64,000 bases of DNA from Legionella steelei (GCF_001468005.1 NZ_LNYY01000019.1:775110-839109); one strand, 5' to 3'; numbered from the stretch's first letter, positions 1 to 9,731 are shown. Numbers and translations are program-made. Notes: a model not told the origin generated them from the sequence alone.

Positions 1-1
1 A

Positions 2-577
2 GAAGCATTATTTGCTCATATTCCTGGATTACAAGTAGTAATCCCCTCTTCACCCAAACGAGCCTATGGCTTGCTTTTAGCCGCTATGCGTAATCCTGAT
101 CCCGTGATTTTTCTTGAACCCAAACGAATTTATCGTTTGGTCAAGCAACCCGTAGAGGATAATGGTGAAGCACTTCCTATCGGTAAATGCTTTACTTTAC
201 AGCAAGGTGATGACGTCACTTTAATAAGCTGGGGCGCTAGCATGCATGAGACCCAACAGGCAGCAAAACAATTAAGCAGCGAAGGAATTTCTTGTGAAAT
301 CATTGATGTTGCAACCATCAAACCACTGGATATAGAAACAATTCTAGCTTCGGTAGAAAAAACTGGACGTTGTGTTATCGTTCATGAGGGAGCAAAAACT
401 TGTGGGGTTGGCGCTGAAATTTCAGCACAGATTATGGAACATTCTATGGCTGATTTAATGGCTCCGGTCCAACGAGTAACTGGATATGACACTGTAATGC
501 CCTATTTCCAACTGGAAAAGCAATACATCCCCAGTGTTACACGTATTAAAAACAGCGTTATGAGCATAATGGAGTAA
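2..577 (+). CDS. pdhB: 2-oxoacid dehydrogenase E1 component, beta subunit (C-terminal part)
   Basis: The reading frame is open from base 2, so the gene begins upstream of the window; about 191 residues remain. The part seen covers the end of the pyrimidine-binding domain and the transketolase C-terminal domain, with the characteristic stretches VIPSSPKRAYGLL, VTLISWGASMHE and VIVHEGAKTCGVGAEI. With the alpha subunit it would decarboxylate a 2-oxoacid (pyruvate or a branched-chain oxoacid) using thiamine diphosphate and pass the acyl group to E2. The stop is 2 bases before the E2 start, so the two are one operon and translationally coupled. A separate beta subunit shows the alpha/beta-type E1 rather than the single-chain AceE type. 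The substrate cannot be decided from this part; pdhB is the likelier name, a branched-chain role the alternative. Confidence 0.85.
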   Translation, partial: EALFAHIPGLQVVIPSSPKRAYGLLLAAMRNPDPVIFLEPKRIYRLVKQPVEDNGEALPIGKCFTLQQGDDVTLISWGASMHETQQAAKQLSSEGISCEIIDVATIKPLDIETILASVEKTGRCVIVHEGAKTCGVGAEISAQIMEHSMADLMAPVQRVTGYDTVMPYFQLEKQYIPSVTRIKNSVMSIME

Positions 578-579
578 TA

Positions 580-1692
580 ATGAATATTTTCAATCTACCT
601 GATTTGGGTGAAGGCCTACCAGATGCTGAGATACATGAATGGTTCGTCAAAGAAGGCGATACTGTGGTGGCAGATCAACCGTTAGCTTCTATGGAAACTG
701 CAAAAGCTGTAGTGGATGTACCTTGTCCTCAGTCTGGAACGATTAGCAAATTATATGGGAAACCTGGTGATGTAATTAAAACAGGAGAACCTTTGGTAGC
801 TTTTGAATCAACCAGTGCTAAACCAGCAGATAAAGGAACAGTAGTTGGTAACTTAGAAGAAAGTAACGAAATCTTTGAAGATAATTTTACTGTTGGTGTC
901 CAACACTCTAAAAATCGAATTAAAGCAACTCCCGCAGTGAAAATGCTTGCTAAAAAGTTAGGCATTGATTTATCTACAGTTAAAGGAACTGGAGAGTTTG
1001 GTGTTATTACGCGGGATGATGTTCAGACACAAGCAGATAAAAACGCTGAAGTTCCTGCTGGTTTTGAGCCGCTACGCGGAGTTAGACGAGCAATGCTCAA
1101 TAGTATGATTCAATCTCATACAGAAGTAGTTCCTGTAAGTATTTTTGATGAAGCAGATATTAGTGCGTGGAAACCAGGTACTGATATTACAGTTCGCTTA
1201 ATTAGAGCAATCACCTATGCTGCTAAAAAAGAACCAGCACTCAATGCATGGTTCGATACCAAACATAGTGCACGTCAATGTTTTGAGCAGGTACATCTTG
1301 GATTGGCTATGGATAATGAAGAAGGATTGTTTGTGCCTGTAATTCATAATGCAGGAACACTTTCCGATGCTGATCTGCGGAAAATGATTAATGACTTTAA
1401 AAAATCGGTGAGCAATCGAGAGATTACTGCAGATAAATTGAAAGGTGCAACGATAACTCTTTCCAATTTTGGAAAATTCGCTGGCCGTTTTGCAAGCCCA
1501 ATTATTGTTCCACCGATGGTTGCCATTCTAGCTGTAGGCCGACTCTATCAAGGTGCTGTTGTGAATAACTCAGGAGCCATAGAAGCGCATAATATGCTGC
1601 CTTTGTCATTGAGTTTTGATCATAGAGCAGTTACTGGAGGCGAGGCAACTCGTTTCTTAGGTGCAGTAATGGAGTCCCTGCAGAAGGAATAG
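580..1692 (+). CDS. pdhC: 2-oxoacid dehydrogenase E2, dihydrolipoyl acyltransferase
   Basis: This 370-residue E2 has one N-terminal lipoyl domain (about residues 1-78; lipoyl lysine in METAKAVVD, Lys42), a peripheral-subunit-binding domain (about 112-148, KATPAVKMLAKKLGID) and a C-terminal catalytic acyltransferase domain. It transfers the acyl group from lipoamide to CoA in the cytoplasmic multienzyme complex. The active-site histidine is His348 in DHRAVTGG. The usual DHRxxDG motif carries Asp where this protein has Thr352, a variant also seen in some bacterial E2s. It directly follows the E1 beta gene. No E3 gene follows, so dihydrolipoamide dehydrogenase must be encoded elsewhere. Confidence 0.88.
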   Translation: MNIFNLPDLGEGLPDAEIHEWFVKEGDTVVADQPLASMETAKAVVDVPCPQSGTISKLYGKPGDVIKTGEPLVAFESTSAKPADKGTVVGNLEESNEIFEDNFTVGVQHSKNRIKATPAVKMLAKKLGIDLSTVKGTGEFGVITRDDVQTQADKNAEVPAGFEPLRGVRRAMLNSMIQSHTEVVPVSIFDEADISAWKPGTDITVRLIRAITYAAKKEPALNAWFDTKHSARQCFEQVHLGLAMDNEEGLFVPVIHNAGTLSDADLRKMINDFKKSVSNREITADKLKGATITLSNFGKFAGRFASPIIVPPMVAILAVGRLYQGAVVNNSGAIEAHNMLPLSLSFDHRAVTGGEATRFLGAVMESLQKE

Positions 1693-1768
1693 TAAATTCT
1701 TTCTCTTGATGGATGCAACCTGGGTGACGTGTAGAGGACCAGGGATCCAAGCTTAAATCATAGTTCAA

Positions 1769-1799
1769 TCCCGGGTTACGGCTATGCCTCACCCGGGCT
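1769..1799. repeat. GC-rich imperfect palindrome between convergent genes
   Basis: CCCGGGT and ACCCGGG arms flank a short spacer, in the gap between the E2 gene (+) and the small secreted-protein gene (-). An upstream CCTGGGT/ACCAGGG pair near 1719-1744 adds a second weaker fold. The element resembles other intergenic elements of this window (8218, 22059, 25673, 45534). It may work as a two-way terminator; there is no clear T-run. Confidence 0.45.
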
Positions 1800-1832
1800 A
1801 CAATTAACAATGTCTATCAAAGAAAAAGCATA

Positions 1833-2120
1833 TTATTGTTGCATTTTTTGTTGTATTTTACCTTTTACTTTTTCAGCCATTTTCATTTTACACTGTTGCA
1901 ATTGCTCTGGACTAAAATTGGTATTAGGTAATTTTTTTTGTCCCATTGCTACAGGTAAAACACAGTCTTTGACTAATTCCTTACCCGCACCTTGTCCACC
2001 TTTAAAGTATCCGTTTTGCATACAGGAGATTGCAATAGCTTTACATGGTCCTGTCCAGCCAAATAACGAAACACTCATTAATAAGCTAAATATACCAATC
2101 TTTGCAAATAATTTGTTCAT
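1833..2120 (-). CDS. small secreted hypothetical protein
   Basis: The 95-residue product has a clear signal peptide (MNKLFAKIGIFSLLMSVSLFG, cleavage near residues 21-28). The mature part is short, with four cysteines (CKAIAISC, DCVLP, QQC) and a lysine/glutamine-rich tail (KMKMAEKVKGKIQQKMQQ). A periplasmic or secreted location is likely, and the cysteines could form two disulfides. I do not recognise the family. It stands alone, convergent with the E2 gene, and the long opposite-strand frame over it has no supporting features. Confidence 0.65.
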   Translation of the reverse strand: MNKLFAKIGIFSLLMSVSLFGWTGPCKAIAISCMQNGYFKGGQGAGKELVKDCVLPVAMGQKKLPNTNFSPEQLQQCKMKMAEKVKGKIQQKMQQ

Positions 2121-2301
2121 ATTAATAATTCCTTTTAGATTGAGGATAAAAAAATCCTATTTTTGAGAACTGCCTCTAAAATATAGCACAATATTTACAC
2201 ATTGCTTTTATTGTAAATAAAGAAGAAAAAACGAATACTTTCATATCTTTTCAAGAGCTCTTAGCGGGAACAAGCCACTTACTATTGAGTCAAATAGCCT
2301 A

Positions 2302-3765
2302 TCAGAAGCATCGTAAACCAGGTATGAGCTCCCTTTCTTGATTATGAAACAGAGCATTCAATTTTTCAGCGGAGTTAGCCCAAAATAGTGGCTGTTGGTT
2401 GATACTATAGCCACTATTATAACGTCCTCTTGCAGAGGTATGACAGTGCATAAAAAAAATCAGTCGTTCAAGACGCTGATTAATCCTTTTTAAATCCATT
2501 TTAGTGTAGATACCTTTTCTTTTTTCAACATTTTCTAATGCCGTAGTTAAGGGGGGCTTTTGTTCATAATTCTCTTTGAGTGTTTTTAACAACTCATTAT
2601 AGCGTTGCTGTTCGCAAGGAGCTGTCAATAATTCGGATTTATCAGCAAATAATTTTTTTACACTATGATACCGACGCCCTGAAGGCTGAACTGCGGCTAA
2701 AACACCTATCTCCGATGATTCACATATTAGTTTATTAAATAAACGCACACTTCCTTTAGAGTGAGCAATACACATAAGCATGTTATATCGCTTGCTATAT
2801 GGAAGACGCTCATAATTTGCAATCAGATCAGGAATTTTTTTATATAACTCAACACAGGAGCTTATAGGATGTTTTTCAACATCTTGATTCAATAAACCAC
2901 ATTCTTTCATTGTACATAGTAAAGAAGCCAACTGCTTGTTATTGATTATGTATTGCCCAATGGCTCGTTTACACAATAGCAAGAGTTCTGATAGAGTTTT
3001 TTTGTGGCGTGACATATCAAAAACTGCAAAGTGACATCTTCTTTGTCTAAGATCAGAGAGCAGATAAGTGCTTTGCTTTTGATTATTCCATGGATTGATT
3101 AGAGTAACTTCAAAATCGCCTTGTTGCAAAGGGATAATTTTTTCGACTCGCAATGCATGACGTCCATGCCTCTTACCAAACTCATCAATGCGCCCAAAAT
3201 CCATTCCTATAAATATAGGAACATTGGGGTTTATTGTTTTTAACTTTACAAGCTTATCTGGATCACGAAAACCCGTTACATAAATCCCTAAAAGCTTACC
3301 TAAAAATTCGGTGTCTCTGTGTGTAACAGCGGGATTATTATGAAATTTATTGTGAATGTTATGCGCACGAATGCTTTCTCCTTCCCAGTCTATCTGGTAA
3401 AAATAAGCGCTGATGCGTTCTAAAATTTTGACTGCGAGAGAATTGGAAGAGACACCGATTTTACTCTCATCGATTTCTTTTAATTTTTTATTATCAATAA
3501 AAATAACATCTTCGTCAGTGACTGGATCGTAAATGCAAGTATATTTCCCACTCATTTTTTCCGAATGCAACTTCATACTGTCATCAGTACGTTTAATGTG
3601 GAGAGTAATACCAGCCTCTGTTTGTTTGAATTTCGTACGAACAGCATCTACCCCGTCTGTTTCATTATTAAAAATGCAATCTAAGCTACTTAAGAGAAAG
3701 CAATCTCCAGTCTTGCCCTGCTTGATGGTAATGGGTTGACCTTTTTTCGGAAATAATGGTGTCAT
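2302..3765 (-). CDS. calpain-like (C2 family) cysteine protease, candidate effector
   Basis: This is a 487-residue protein. Its N-terminal half carries the calpain catalytic pattern: Gln16 and Cys22 in QGKTGDCFLLSSL (oxyanion Gln and nucleophile), His203 in GRHALRVEKI, and Asn224/Asn227 in LINPWNNQ, which matches the calpain NPW(G/N) region. Order and spacing fit family C2. There is no signal peptide or membrane segment. The C-terminal 230 residues have no domain I recognise and end in a basic, aromatic-rich tail. The gene is solitary. Calpain-like proteases are typical of eukaryotes and sporadic in bacteria, so a Dot/Icm-delivered protein acting in the host is plausible, but this is inference. 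No Ca-binding EF hands are visible. Confidence 0.72.
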   Translation of the reverse strand: MTPLFPKKGQPITIKQGKTGDCFLLSSLDCIFNNETDGVDAVRTKFKQTEAGITLHIKRTDDSMKLHSEKMSGKYTCIYDPVTDEDVIFIDNKKLKEIDESKIGVSSNSLAVKILERISAYFYQIDWEGESIRAHNIHNKFHNNPAVTHRDTEFLGKLLGIYVTGFRDPDKLVKLKTINPNVPIFIGMDFGRIDEFGKRHGRHALRVEKIIPLQQGDFEVTLINPWNNQKQSTYLLSDLRQRRCHFAVFDMSRHKKTLSELLLLCKRAIGQYIINNKQLASLLCTMKECGLLNQDVEKHPISSCVELYKKIPDLIANYERLPYSKRYNMLMCIAHSKGSVRLFNKLICESSEIGVLAAVQPSGRRYHSVKKLFADKSELLTAPCEQQRYNELLKTLKENYEQKPPLTTALENVEKRKGIYTKMDLKRINQRLERLIFFMHCHTSARGRYNSGYSINQQPLFWANSAEKLNALFHNQERELIPGLRCF

Positions 3766-3951
3766 TGATTACAAATAATCAGTTAGTGAGTACAAATTAT
3801 TAGACATAATATATTAAAGGATAAATATTAGTACATAATTTATATGATGACACACGATATCTGTGTAATTTAATAGCAAATTAACGCTTTATCAATCTGA
3901 TTGTTTGCAACGGCCATGTATCAAATACAGCTGTGGTGAATGCTTGTCAAT

Positions 3952-4770
3952 CTATGTCCGTGCAATTTTATTCAGTAAAACAGCGAGTCGACATCCTGCA
4001 TATGTAGCTTGTTTTTGCACTAATAGCTGGGCATTTTCTTGATATTTAGCACTGGGTGTTTCATTAGGGTTCATTTGATAAACATTTTTTAAAGCCAATT
4101 TATAGGACATATTTGCCCATTTAGCAGGCCTTGTTTGTTCTTCAATATGCGAACAAGGTAACTTTTGCTCCAATTGCTGGGCAGTATTCTTCACTCGTGC
4201 TACATCATATCGCCCAAGAAAGAAACCAGCCCCATTATCCCAATATTGGTGCAAATTTTTACCTACTGGATTTGTTCCTAAAAAGAATAAATTACCACCT
4301 AAATCTCCCTTAGGATGTTGAGCACTCACTCTAGTGATTGCATGTAATGGTTGATGGATATCACCTGTTATATGAATCAACATACGTAACGCAAGTTTTT
4401 TGTCCGATGCAGATGTCTTTTTAGAAGAAAGTACAGAAGTCGCCTGCTTAATTGTCCGTATCGCATTGGTACTTTCAACAGGAGGCACAGCGGTTCCGTC
4501 GCTGGAAAAAGGTTTATCAATATAATGCATTACATCATACCAATACACTTCCCTCCACCTGATTTCATCCATCCAAGTGGATGCACTAACAAAGCTTGAA
4601 TTAGGCGTATTATGTGTGCGTGAACGTAGATATTTAAAGCACATTTCCTTGGCTTTTGGTGATAAGTTATCATAGGCAATTTGTGCCACTACCCTGTGGC
4701 CTGCAGCATTCCATGCATAGCTGTTTAAGGCGCCTAAGCAAAAAATAAGTCCATATATAATTCGTGACAT
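3952..4770 (-). CDS. S1/P1 family zinc-dependent nuclease, exported
   Basis: I take the ATG at 4770, two bases after the tolB stop, over the earlier one at 4794. It gives a 19-residue signal peptide (MSRIIYGLIFCLGALNSYA) whose cleavage leaves Trp at the mature N-terminus, which this family needs as a zinc ligand. The other trinuclear zinc ligands are present in order: GHRVV, STWMDEIR, HYID, LIHITGDIHQPLHA, GDLGGN and NLHQYWD. The enzyme would cut single-stranded nucleic acid or act as a 3'-nucleotidase in the periplasm or outside the cell; some relatives act as phospholipase C. It is coupled to tolB, at the place where pal normally lies. Confidence 0.85.
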   Translation of the reverse strand: MSRIIYGLIFCLGALNSYAWNAAGHRVVAQIAYDNLSPKAKEMCFKYLRSRTHNTPNSSFVSASTWMDEIRWREVYWYDVMHYIDKPFSSDGTAVPPVESTNAIRTIKQATSVLSSKKTSASDKKLALRMLIHITGDIHQPLHAITRVSAQHPKGDLGGNLFFLGTNPVGKNLHQYWDNGAGFFLGRYDVARVKNTAQQLEQKLPCSHIEEQTRPAKWANMSYKLALKNVYQMNPNETPSAKYQENAQLLVQKQATYAGCRLAVLLNKIART

Positions 4771-4772
4771 AA

Positions 4773-6032
4773 TTAACCTAAATAGGGAGACCACGCAGGC
4801 TCTTGTACATCTCCATCACGTGCAGGCAGTCTCATTCTTATTCTACCGTCAAGGGAAACGATACCTAATACACCTTTATCTTGATTGTGAGTCGCATAAA
4901 GAATTAAACGACCATTTGGTGCAACAGATGGAGACTCATCACGACCTGAGGAGGTTAGGCTGACAACAGGACCACCGCTTGCACTTTGTAATCCTATGTT
5001 AAATTGCCTGTCATCTCGATGCAACATAATAATATTTTTCATGTCTGGAGTATAAGATGCACGCGCATTGTAGTTGCCTTCAAAAGTTAGACGCGATACT
5101 TGGCCATTGGCTAAAGACAAACGATATATTTGTGGCGATCCACCTCTACCCGAAGTAAATAATATACTTTTACCATCTGGAGCATAACGTGGCTCCGTAT
5201 CAATAGCATCACCAAAGGTTAATTGCTTCATAGTACCTGTATTGATGTCTATATTATAGATTTTAGGTGTTCCACTTTTAGATAATACTACAGCAAGTTC
5301 CCTTCCATCAGGCGACCATGCCGGAGCACCGTTGATTCCTGGGAAACTAGTAATTAAACGTCTTTGGCCCGTTTCAACTGAAACAGTAAATATTTGTGCT
5401 CTTTTTTTCTCAAATGAAACATAAGAAATGCTTTTACCATTTGGTGCCCAAGCTGGAGACATAATAGGCTCAGAAGAGACTAATAAACTTTGAGGATTAT
5501 GTCCATCAGCATCAGCAACTTCCAGTGAGTAATGAGTACTGCTTGTAGTTCTTTGCACAGAAATATAAGCGATGCGCGTAGAGAATATCCCCTTCTCTCC
5601 AGTTAATTTTTGATATACCTCATCACTAATATGATGCGCCAAGGGCCTTATTTGATTCGCGCTAATTTGAAACGTTTTGGTTAATAAAGTTGCCCCATTA
5701 GCAACCGCATCAGATAGGGTAAAACTTACTTCGTAATGATTTCCTACCTGACTTACGCGACCAGTGACAACACTGTCTGCACCCAATTGTTTCAGCGTAC
5801 TTACCGCCGATTGCGAATTAGCGCCTTGAGGACCTGAAACGATGCGAAACTGTCCTGATAAATTTAAATCGTTCTCAATAACTTGTCCGATTTCTTGTGC
5901 AGCACTATCTGAACCAAAAGAATTAATTGCAATCGGTAATGCTGAATTAATCCCTTGAGTTAATTCCAAATCTAGAGCAAAAACTTGCTGCGTCAAAAGT
6001 AATAAACATAGTGTAATAATTCGGTTAATCAC
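4773..6032 (-). CDS. tolB: Tol-Pal system beta-propeller protein TolB
   Basis: The 419-residue periplasmic protein has a signal peptide (ending TQQVFA before LDLELTQG), an N-terminal alpha/beta domain and a C-terminal six-bladed propeller with repeated PxWAPxGK and PxWSPDGR type blades. TolB links Pal and the outer membrane to the TolQRA inner-membrane motor, which constricts the envelope at division. It sits 5 bases after tolA in a tolQRAB operon. The nuclease gene follows; no pal gene is in the window. Confidence 0.96.
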   Translation of the reverse strand: MINRIITLCLLLLTQQVFALDLELTQGINSALPIAINSFGSDSAAQEIGQVIENDLNLSGQFRIVSGPQGANSQSAVSTLKQLGADSVVTGRVSQVGNHYEVSFTLSDAVANGATLLTKTFQISANQIRPLAHHISDEVYQKLTGEKGIFSTRIAYISVQRTTSSTHYSLEVADADGHNPQSLLVSSEPIMSPAWAPNGKSISYVSFEKKRAQIFTVSVETGQRRLITSFPGINGAPAWSPDGRELAVVLSKSGTPKIYNIDINTGTMKQLTFGDAIDTEPRYAPDGKSILFTSGRGGSPQIYRLSLANGQVSRLTFEGNYNARASYTPDMKNIIMLHRDDRQFNIGLQSASGGPVVSLTSSGRDESPSVAPNGRLILYATHNQDKGVLGIVSLDGRIRMRLPARDGDVQEPAWSPYLG

Positions 6033-6037
6033 GAGTT

Positions 6038-7024
6038 TTACCCCCTCACTTGTTCTGGTCGAACGGTTAAACTTATATCGCGAAACAGATTAAATGTTTC
6101 TGCATTCGCAGGTACAGGTAGCGGAGACGCCTTACGAATTGCTGTTTGTGCTGATCGGTCAAGTAATGGATCGCCACTACTACGGGTTAAAGTAACCTCC
6201 ATTACCGTCCCATCAGGCGCAAGACGTATTCTGAATTGGCTCGATAAGCTGCTGTCAACGTTTTCAGGCAATATCCAATTTCTACCTATGGCATTTACAA
6301 TAAGTGCTTTATATTTGTCGACTTCACCAGCTATACGTGCTTGTCTTTCAGCATTTTGCGCTGCTTGTGCTTGTTTGGCAGCTGCATCAGCCGCTGCTTG
6401 TTTTTTCTTTTCCATTTCTGCTTTTTTTGCCAGTTCGGCATTTTCCTTTTCAGCTTTTTCCTTCTCAGCTTGAGCTTTTTCTGCCATTTTTTTCTTATTC
6501 AAATCGGCAAGTTTTTGAGCTTCTAATTTCTGTTCTTTTACCAATTCTTCTTTTTGCTTTTTTAATTCCTCAACACGCTTCGCTTCTAATGCTTTTTGCT
6601 CAGCAAGTTTCTTGAGTCGCTTCTTTTCTTCCTCTGCTTGCTTTTTACGTGCAATCGCTATTTTATTGGCTTCTTCTTTAAGTCGTGCAATTTGTTGTTG
6701 TTCCTTTATTCTTTGTTGTTTAGCTGCTTCAGCTTGTCGCTTAAGTTCATTTTGTCGATTGATTTCGGCTCGTTTTTGTTGCTCACGTTCTTGCTTTAAG
6801 CGATTAACTGTTTCCATTACCTGCTTATTATCAACACTAACTGCCTTCACTACTTCAGGTTGTGGCGTTACAGCAATGGGCTGATCGACTCCTGGAGTAT
6901 TCTTAGTTTCTGCTGTTAAAACAGGTCGTTGGCTTGAGTTGTCAGTTAATAACATCACGATTAAAAAAAGGTGTAAACCGAGCGCGGCAAAAAAGGCCTT
7001 ACGATAACTAGGATTGCTTATCAT
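6038..7024 (-). CDS. tolA: TolA, inner-membrane spanning energy transducer
   Basis: The 328-residue protein has one N-terminal membrane segment (about residues 8-25, [16 protein letters not shown]), a long Lys/Glu/Ala-rich helical domain (about 70-230) and a C-terminal globular TolA domain (about 235-328, with [16 protein letters not shown] and [15 protein letters not shown]). It couples the proton-driven TolQR motor to TolB and Pal across the periplasm. Its start overlaps the tolR stop by 4 bases (ATGA). The many long opposite-strand frames here come from the skewed Lys/Glu codons and are not genes. Confidence 0.95.
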   Translation of the reverse strand: MISNPSYRKAFFAALGLHLFLIVMLLTDNSSQRPVLTAETKNTPGVDQPIAVTPQPEVVKAVSVDNKQVMETVNRLKQEREQQKRAEINRQNELKRQAEAAKQQRIKEQQQIARLKEEANKIAIARKKQAEEEKKRLKKLAEQKALEAKRVEELKKQKEELVKEQKLEAQKLADLNKKKMAEKAQAEKEKAEKENAELAKKAEMEKKKQAAADAAAKQAQAAQNAERQARIAGEVDKYKALIVNAIGRNWILPENVDSSLSSQFRIRLAPDGTVMEVTLTRSSGDPLLDRSAQTAIRKASPLPVPANAETFNLFRDISLTVRPEQVRG

Positions 7025-7482
7025 GCTTGCCCCTCTGTTTTTTCTGCCCCTGAATCATCAGTCAACAATCCGACTTGCTCTGCGCCCGCTTGTTTAAGTA
7101 AGGCCATAGCCTGAACGACTTTTCCGTATGCTACCCCCTGATCTCCCTTTACTAGTACATTAAGCTTTTGATTTGATTGCTTTGCTAATTCCAATTCTGC
7201 AGCAACACGAACCACTAAAGCTTGAGACTCTATAGGTTCAGCAGGTGTACTACTGATGTTAAGGAAATAAGTGCCTTGCTGATTTACTGAAACAATAATA
7301 GGCTCTCTATCTGTAGGTGCCAAAGTCTGGCTTGCAGCTTTGGGCAGATCCACCGTAACTCCCTGACTCAGCATAGGTGCCGTGATCATAAAAATAACAA
7401 GTAAAACCAACATCACATCGATATATGGCACAACATTAATTTCTGATATGGGACGTTCGCGCTTGGTTTTTGCTCTGATCAT
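7021..7482 (-). CDS. tolR: TolR, Tol motor stator subunit
   Basis: This 153-residue ExbD/TolR-family protein has a cytoplasmic N-terminus, one membrane helix containing the proton-path aspartate (INVVPYIDVMLVLLVIFMI) and a periplasmic domain. With TolQ it forms the proton channel that drives TolA. It begins 8 bases after tolQ and overlaps tolA. Confidence 0.95.
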   Translation of the reverse strand: MIRAKTKRERPISEINVVPYIDVMLVLLVIFMITAPMLSQGVTVDLPKAASQTLAPTDREPIIVSVNQQGTYFLNISSTPAEPIESQALVVRVAAELELAKQSNQKLNVLVKGDQGVAYGKVVQAMALLKQAGAEQVGLLTDDSGAEKTEGQA

Positions 7483-7490
7483 TTCAAATT

Positions 7491-8165
7491 CTACCCTCTT
7501 ACAGTATCACTGTTTTGTTGTTCTATAAGCGATATTAATTCTTCCTGAAATAAATCAAACCGATTTAATAAATCATTAGCACGTGTTGTATAGCGGTTGT
7601 ATGCAATAACCGCTGGTATTGCTGTAAATAAGCCTAAAGCTGTAGCTACTAGTGCTTCTGAAATACCCGGAGCCACCATCGCAATAGTCGCTTGTTGTGC
7701 ATGGCCTAATGCCTGAAAAGAGGTCATTATACCCCAAACCGTGCCAAATAATCCTACATAAGGTGCGATAGAACCTACTGAAGCGAAAAAGGGTAAATGC
7801 TTTTCTAGTTTTTCTGCTTCTTTTGCATGAGTAATTTGCATCACTCGCTGTATCGGCTCAATAATGACATTACCTTGTTTTCTGGTCCGTACAAATTCTT
7901 TAAAACCTGAATGGAAAATGGCTGCCATGCCATGACGCTCATTTAAATTACTATCAATATCAGCATAAAGTCTGCTTAAATCGCCACTATCCCAAAATCT
8001 TCGACTAAACGCTTCGGTAAGCTGTTTTTTTCGGTTAAAAAACCAGGCTCGTTGAAATATTAATGTCCAAGAAGTAATGGATGCAGCAGCTAGTAAAATC
8101 ATGACTGATTTAACAACCAAACCTGCTTGCATAAAGTACATTAATACATTTGCTTGATTACTCAT
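7491..8165 (-). CDS. tolQ: TolQ, Tol motor proton channel subunit
   Basis: This is a 224-residue MotA/TolQ/ExbB-family protein with three membrane helices, one near residues 15-35 and two in the C-terminal half (FFASVGSIAPYVGLFGTVWG, then ALVATALGLFTAIPAVIAYN). A GGAGATAA ribosome site precedes the ATG. It heads tolQRAB; ybgC and ruvB lie upstream on the same strand, separated by about 170 bases that hold a repeat element. Confidence 0.95.
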   Translation of the reverse strand: MSNQANVLMYFMQAGLVVKSVMILLAAASITSWTLIFQRAWFFNRKKQLTEAFSRRFWDSGDLSRLYADIDSNLNERHGMAAIFHSGFKEFVRTRKQGNVIIEPIQRVMQITHAKEAEKLEKHLPFFASVGSIAPYVGLFGTVWGIMTSFQALGHAQQATIAMVAPGISEALVATALGLFTAIPAVIAYNRYTTRANDLLNRFDLFQEELISLIEQQNSDTVRG

Positions 8166-8217
8166 CTATATTATCTCCAGTACCAAGATCTTATCTATTT
8201 TTTCGTAGCCAATATTT

Positions 8218-8325
8218 GTAGCCTAGGTAAAGGCGTAAGCCGTAACCCAGAATTCTGGACTTGAATAAGGCTCATTTCCCGAGTTCCGCATCGCTGCACC
8301 GAAGCGACTCACCTATGCCACGATA
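8218..8325. repeat. intergenic imperfect-palindrome element between ybgC and tolQ
   Basis: This GC-richer stretch has the same vocabulary as other gaps in the window: TAGCCTAGGT... near its left edge, GTAACCCAG, CCCGAGTTCCGC and a closing CACCTATGCC. Left and right edges can pair imperfectly. It separates ybgC from tolQ and so may attenuate or end transcription between them. Confidence 0.35.
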
Positions 8326-8335
8326 ATTTTTTTAT

Positions 8336-8716
8336 TTAGTGTGGAAATCGTTTTGGTTTTAAATCACTATCCACACATACCACTTGAATTTTAGCCTCAC
8401 AAATTATTTTGCCGTGTTGATTGCGCATGCTTTGTTCAAATAAAAAACTACAAGCCCCTAATTGCTGTAGTTGGGTGCTCACTGTCAATAAATCATCCAA
8501 TCGAGCAGGTGCTTTATAACGAATATGTACATCGTATATTGCAAAAAGGGTATCTTCTTTCGTCAAATCAGAGAGAATTAAATTATTTTCTCTTAATATT
8601 TCAGTCCTTGCTCGTTCGAAATAACAAAGATAATTCGCATGATACACAATTCCCATATAATCTACGTCTTCAGCATACACTCGAAAAGAATGTTGATATG
8701 TGGTTTTGGCATCCAT
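8336..8716 (-). CDS. ybgC: YbgC family acyl-CoA thioesterase
   Basis: The 126-residue single hotdog-fold protein has the family signature AEDVDYMGIVYHANYLCYFERAR, with the catalytic Asp in the first part and the N-x-x-Y-F helix after it. It hydrolyses acyl-CoA (or acyl-ACP) thioesters and is usually encoded at the head of tol-pal operons. The start follows the ruvB stop by 4 bases, so both are co-transcribed. Confidence 0.92.
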   Translation of the reverse strand: MDAKTTYQHSFRVYAEDVDYMGIVYHANYLCYFERARTEILRENNLILSDLTKEDTLFAIYDVHIRYKAPARLDDLLTVSTQLQQLGACSFLFEQSMRNQHGKIICEAKIQVVCVDSDLKPKRFPH

Positions 8717-8720
8717 TAAA

Positions 8721-9731
8721 TTAGTCCTGCTCTACTGTGTTTAAACCAAAATGCTGATAGGCCCTTTGAGTGGCTATTCTACCTCTTGGCGTGCGCATAA
8801 GGAATCCTTGTTGTATTAAAAATGGCTCTAAAACATCTTCAATTGTACCTTTTTCTTCTCCAATTGCTGCCGCGATGCTATCAATACCTACAGGACCACC
8901 ATTAAATTGTTCAATCACGGCTAACAATAACTTTCTATCCATGAGATCAAAACCATGCTTATCCACCTCCAACATTTCCAAGGCCTTTTGTGCAATATCA
9001 ACACTAATGATACCGTTTCCCTTAACCTCTGCATAATCTCTAACACGTCGTAGTAAACGATTCGCAATACGTGGGGTGCCTCTGGAGCGTAAGGCGATTT
9101 CTCTTGCTCCCTCAGGTTTTGTTGTTACATTAAGTAATTGTGCTGAACGCGTAACAATTTGTGTTAATGAGTCTACAGAATAATATTCAAGACGTTGTAC
9201 GATACCAAACCGATCTCTAAGAGGAGAGGTGAGTAACCCTGCTCGTGTTGTTGCTCCGATTAGGGTAAAAGGAGGTAATTCGAGTTTAATAGATCGTGCT
9301 GCCGGGCCCTCACCGATCATGATATCCAGTTTATAGTCTTCCATTGCTGGATAGAGTATTTCCTCGATTACAGGACTGAGTCTATGAATTTCGTCAATAA
9401 ATAAAACATCATTTGTCTGTAAATTGGTGAGTATTGCAGCAATATCACCTGCACGCTCAATTACCGGTCCGGAGGTTTGACGCAAATTAACACCCATTTC
9501 ATGAGCAATAATATTTGCTAAAGTCGTTTTACCAAGGCCAGGAGGACCAAATATTAAGACATGATCCAACGCGTCTTTTCGCTTTTTCGCCGCATCAATA
9601 AAAATCTGCATCTGCGAACTTACAGCATCCTGCCCTATATATTCACTAAGACTCAAAGGTCTTATAGCACGATCAATAGCCTCTTCTGAGGCAATACTTT
9701 GAGTACTGATTAAGCGGTCACTTTCCAGCAT
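8721..9731 (-). CDS. ruvB: RuvB, Holliday junction branch-migration ATPase
   Basis: This is a full-length 336-residue AAA+ protein with Walker A ([12 protein letters not shown]), Walker B ([10 protein letters not shown]), sensor 1 (LIGATTRAG), an arginine-finger region (SPLRDRFG) and the C-terminal winged helix (TPRGRIAT). It drives branch migration on RuvA-bound junctions. It heads the ruvB-ybgC-tolQRAB run. ruvA and ruvC are not in the window. Confidence 0.97.
   Translation of the reverse strand: MLESDRLISTQSIASEEAIDRAIRPLSLSEYIGQDAVSSQMQIFIDAAKKRKDALDHVLIFGPPGLGKTTLANIIAHEMGVNLRQTSGPVIERAGDIAAILTNLQTNDVLFIDEIHRLSPVIEEILYPAMEDYKLDIMIGEGPAARSIKLELPPFTLIGATTRAGLLTSPLRDRFGIVQRLEYYSVDSLTQIVTRSAQLLNVTTKPEGAREIALRSRGTPRIANRLLRRVRDYAEVKGNGIISVDIAQKALEMLEVDKHGFDLMDRKLLLAVIEQFNGGPVGIDSIAAAIGEEKGTIEDVLEPFLIQQGFLMRTPRGRIATQRAYQHFGLNTVEQD

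Noticed and set aside
1810-2166. 118-residue plus-strand frame opposite the small secreted protein
   Set aside because: The minus-strand frame has a clear signal peptide and cysteines; the plus-strand one has no features or ribosome site.
6288-6884. Several plus-strand frames opposite tolA
   Set aside because: They result from the Lys/Glu/Ala codon bias of the TolA helical domain on the other strand.
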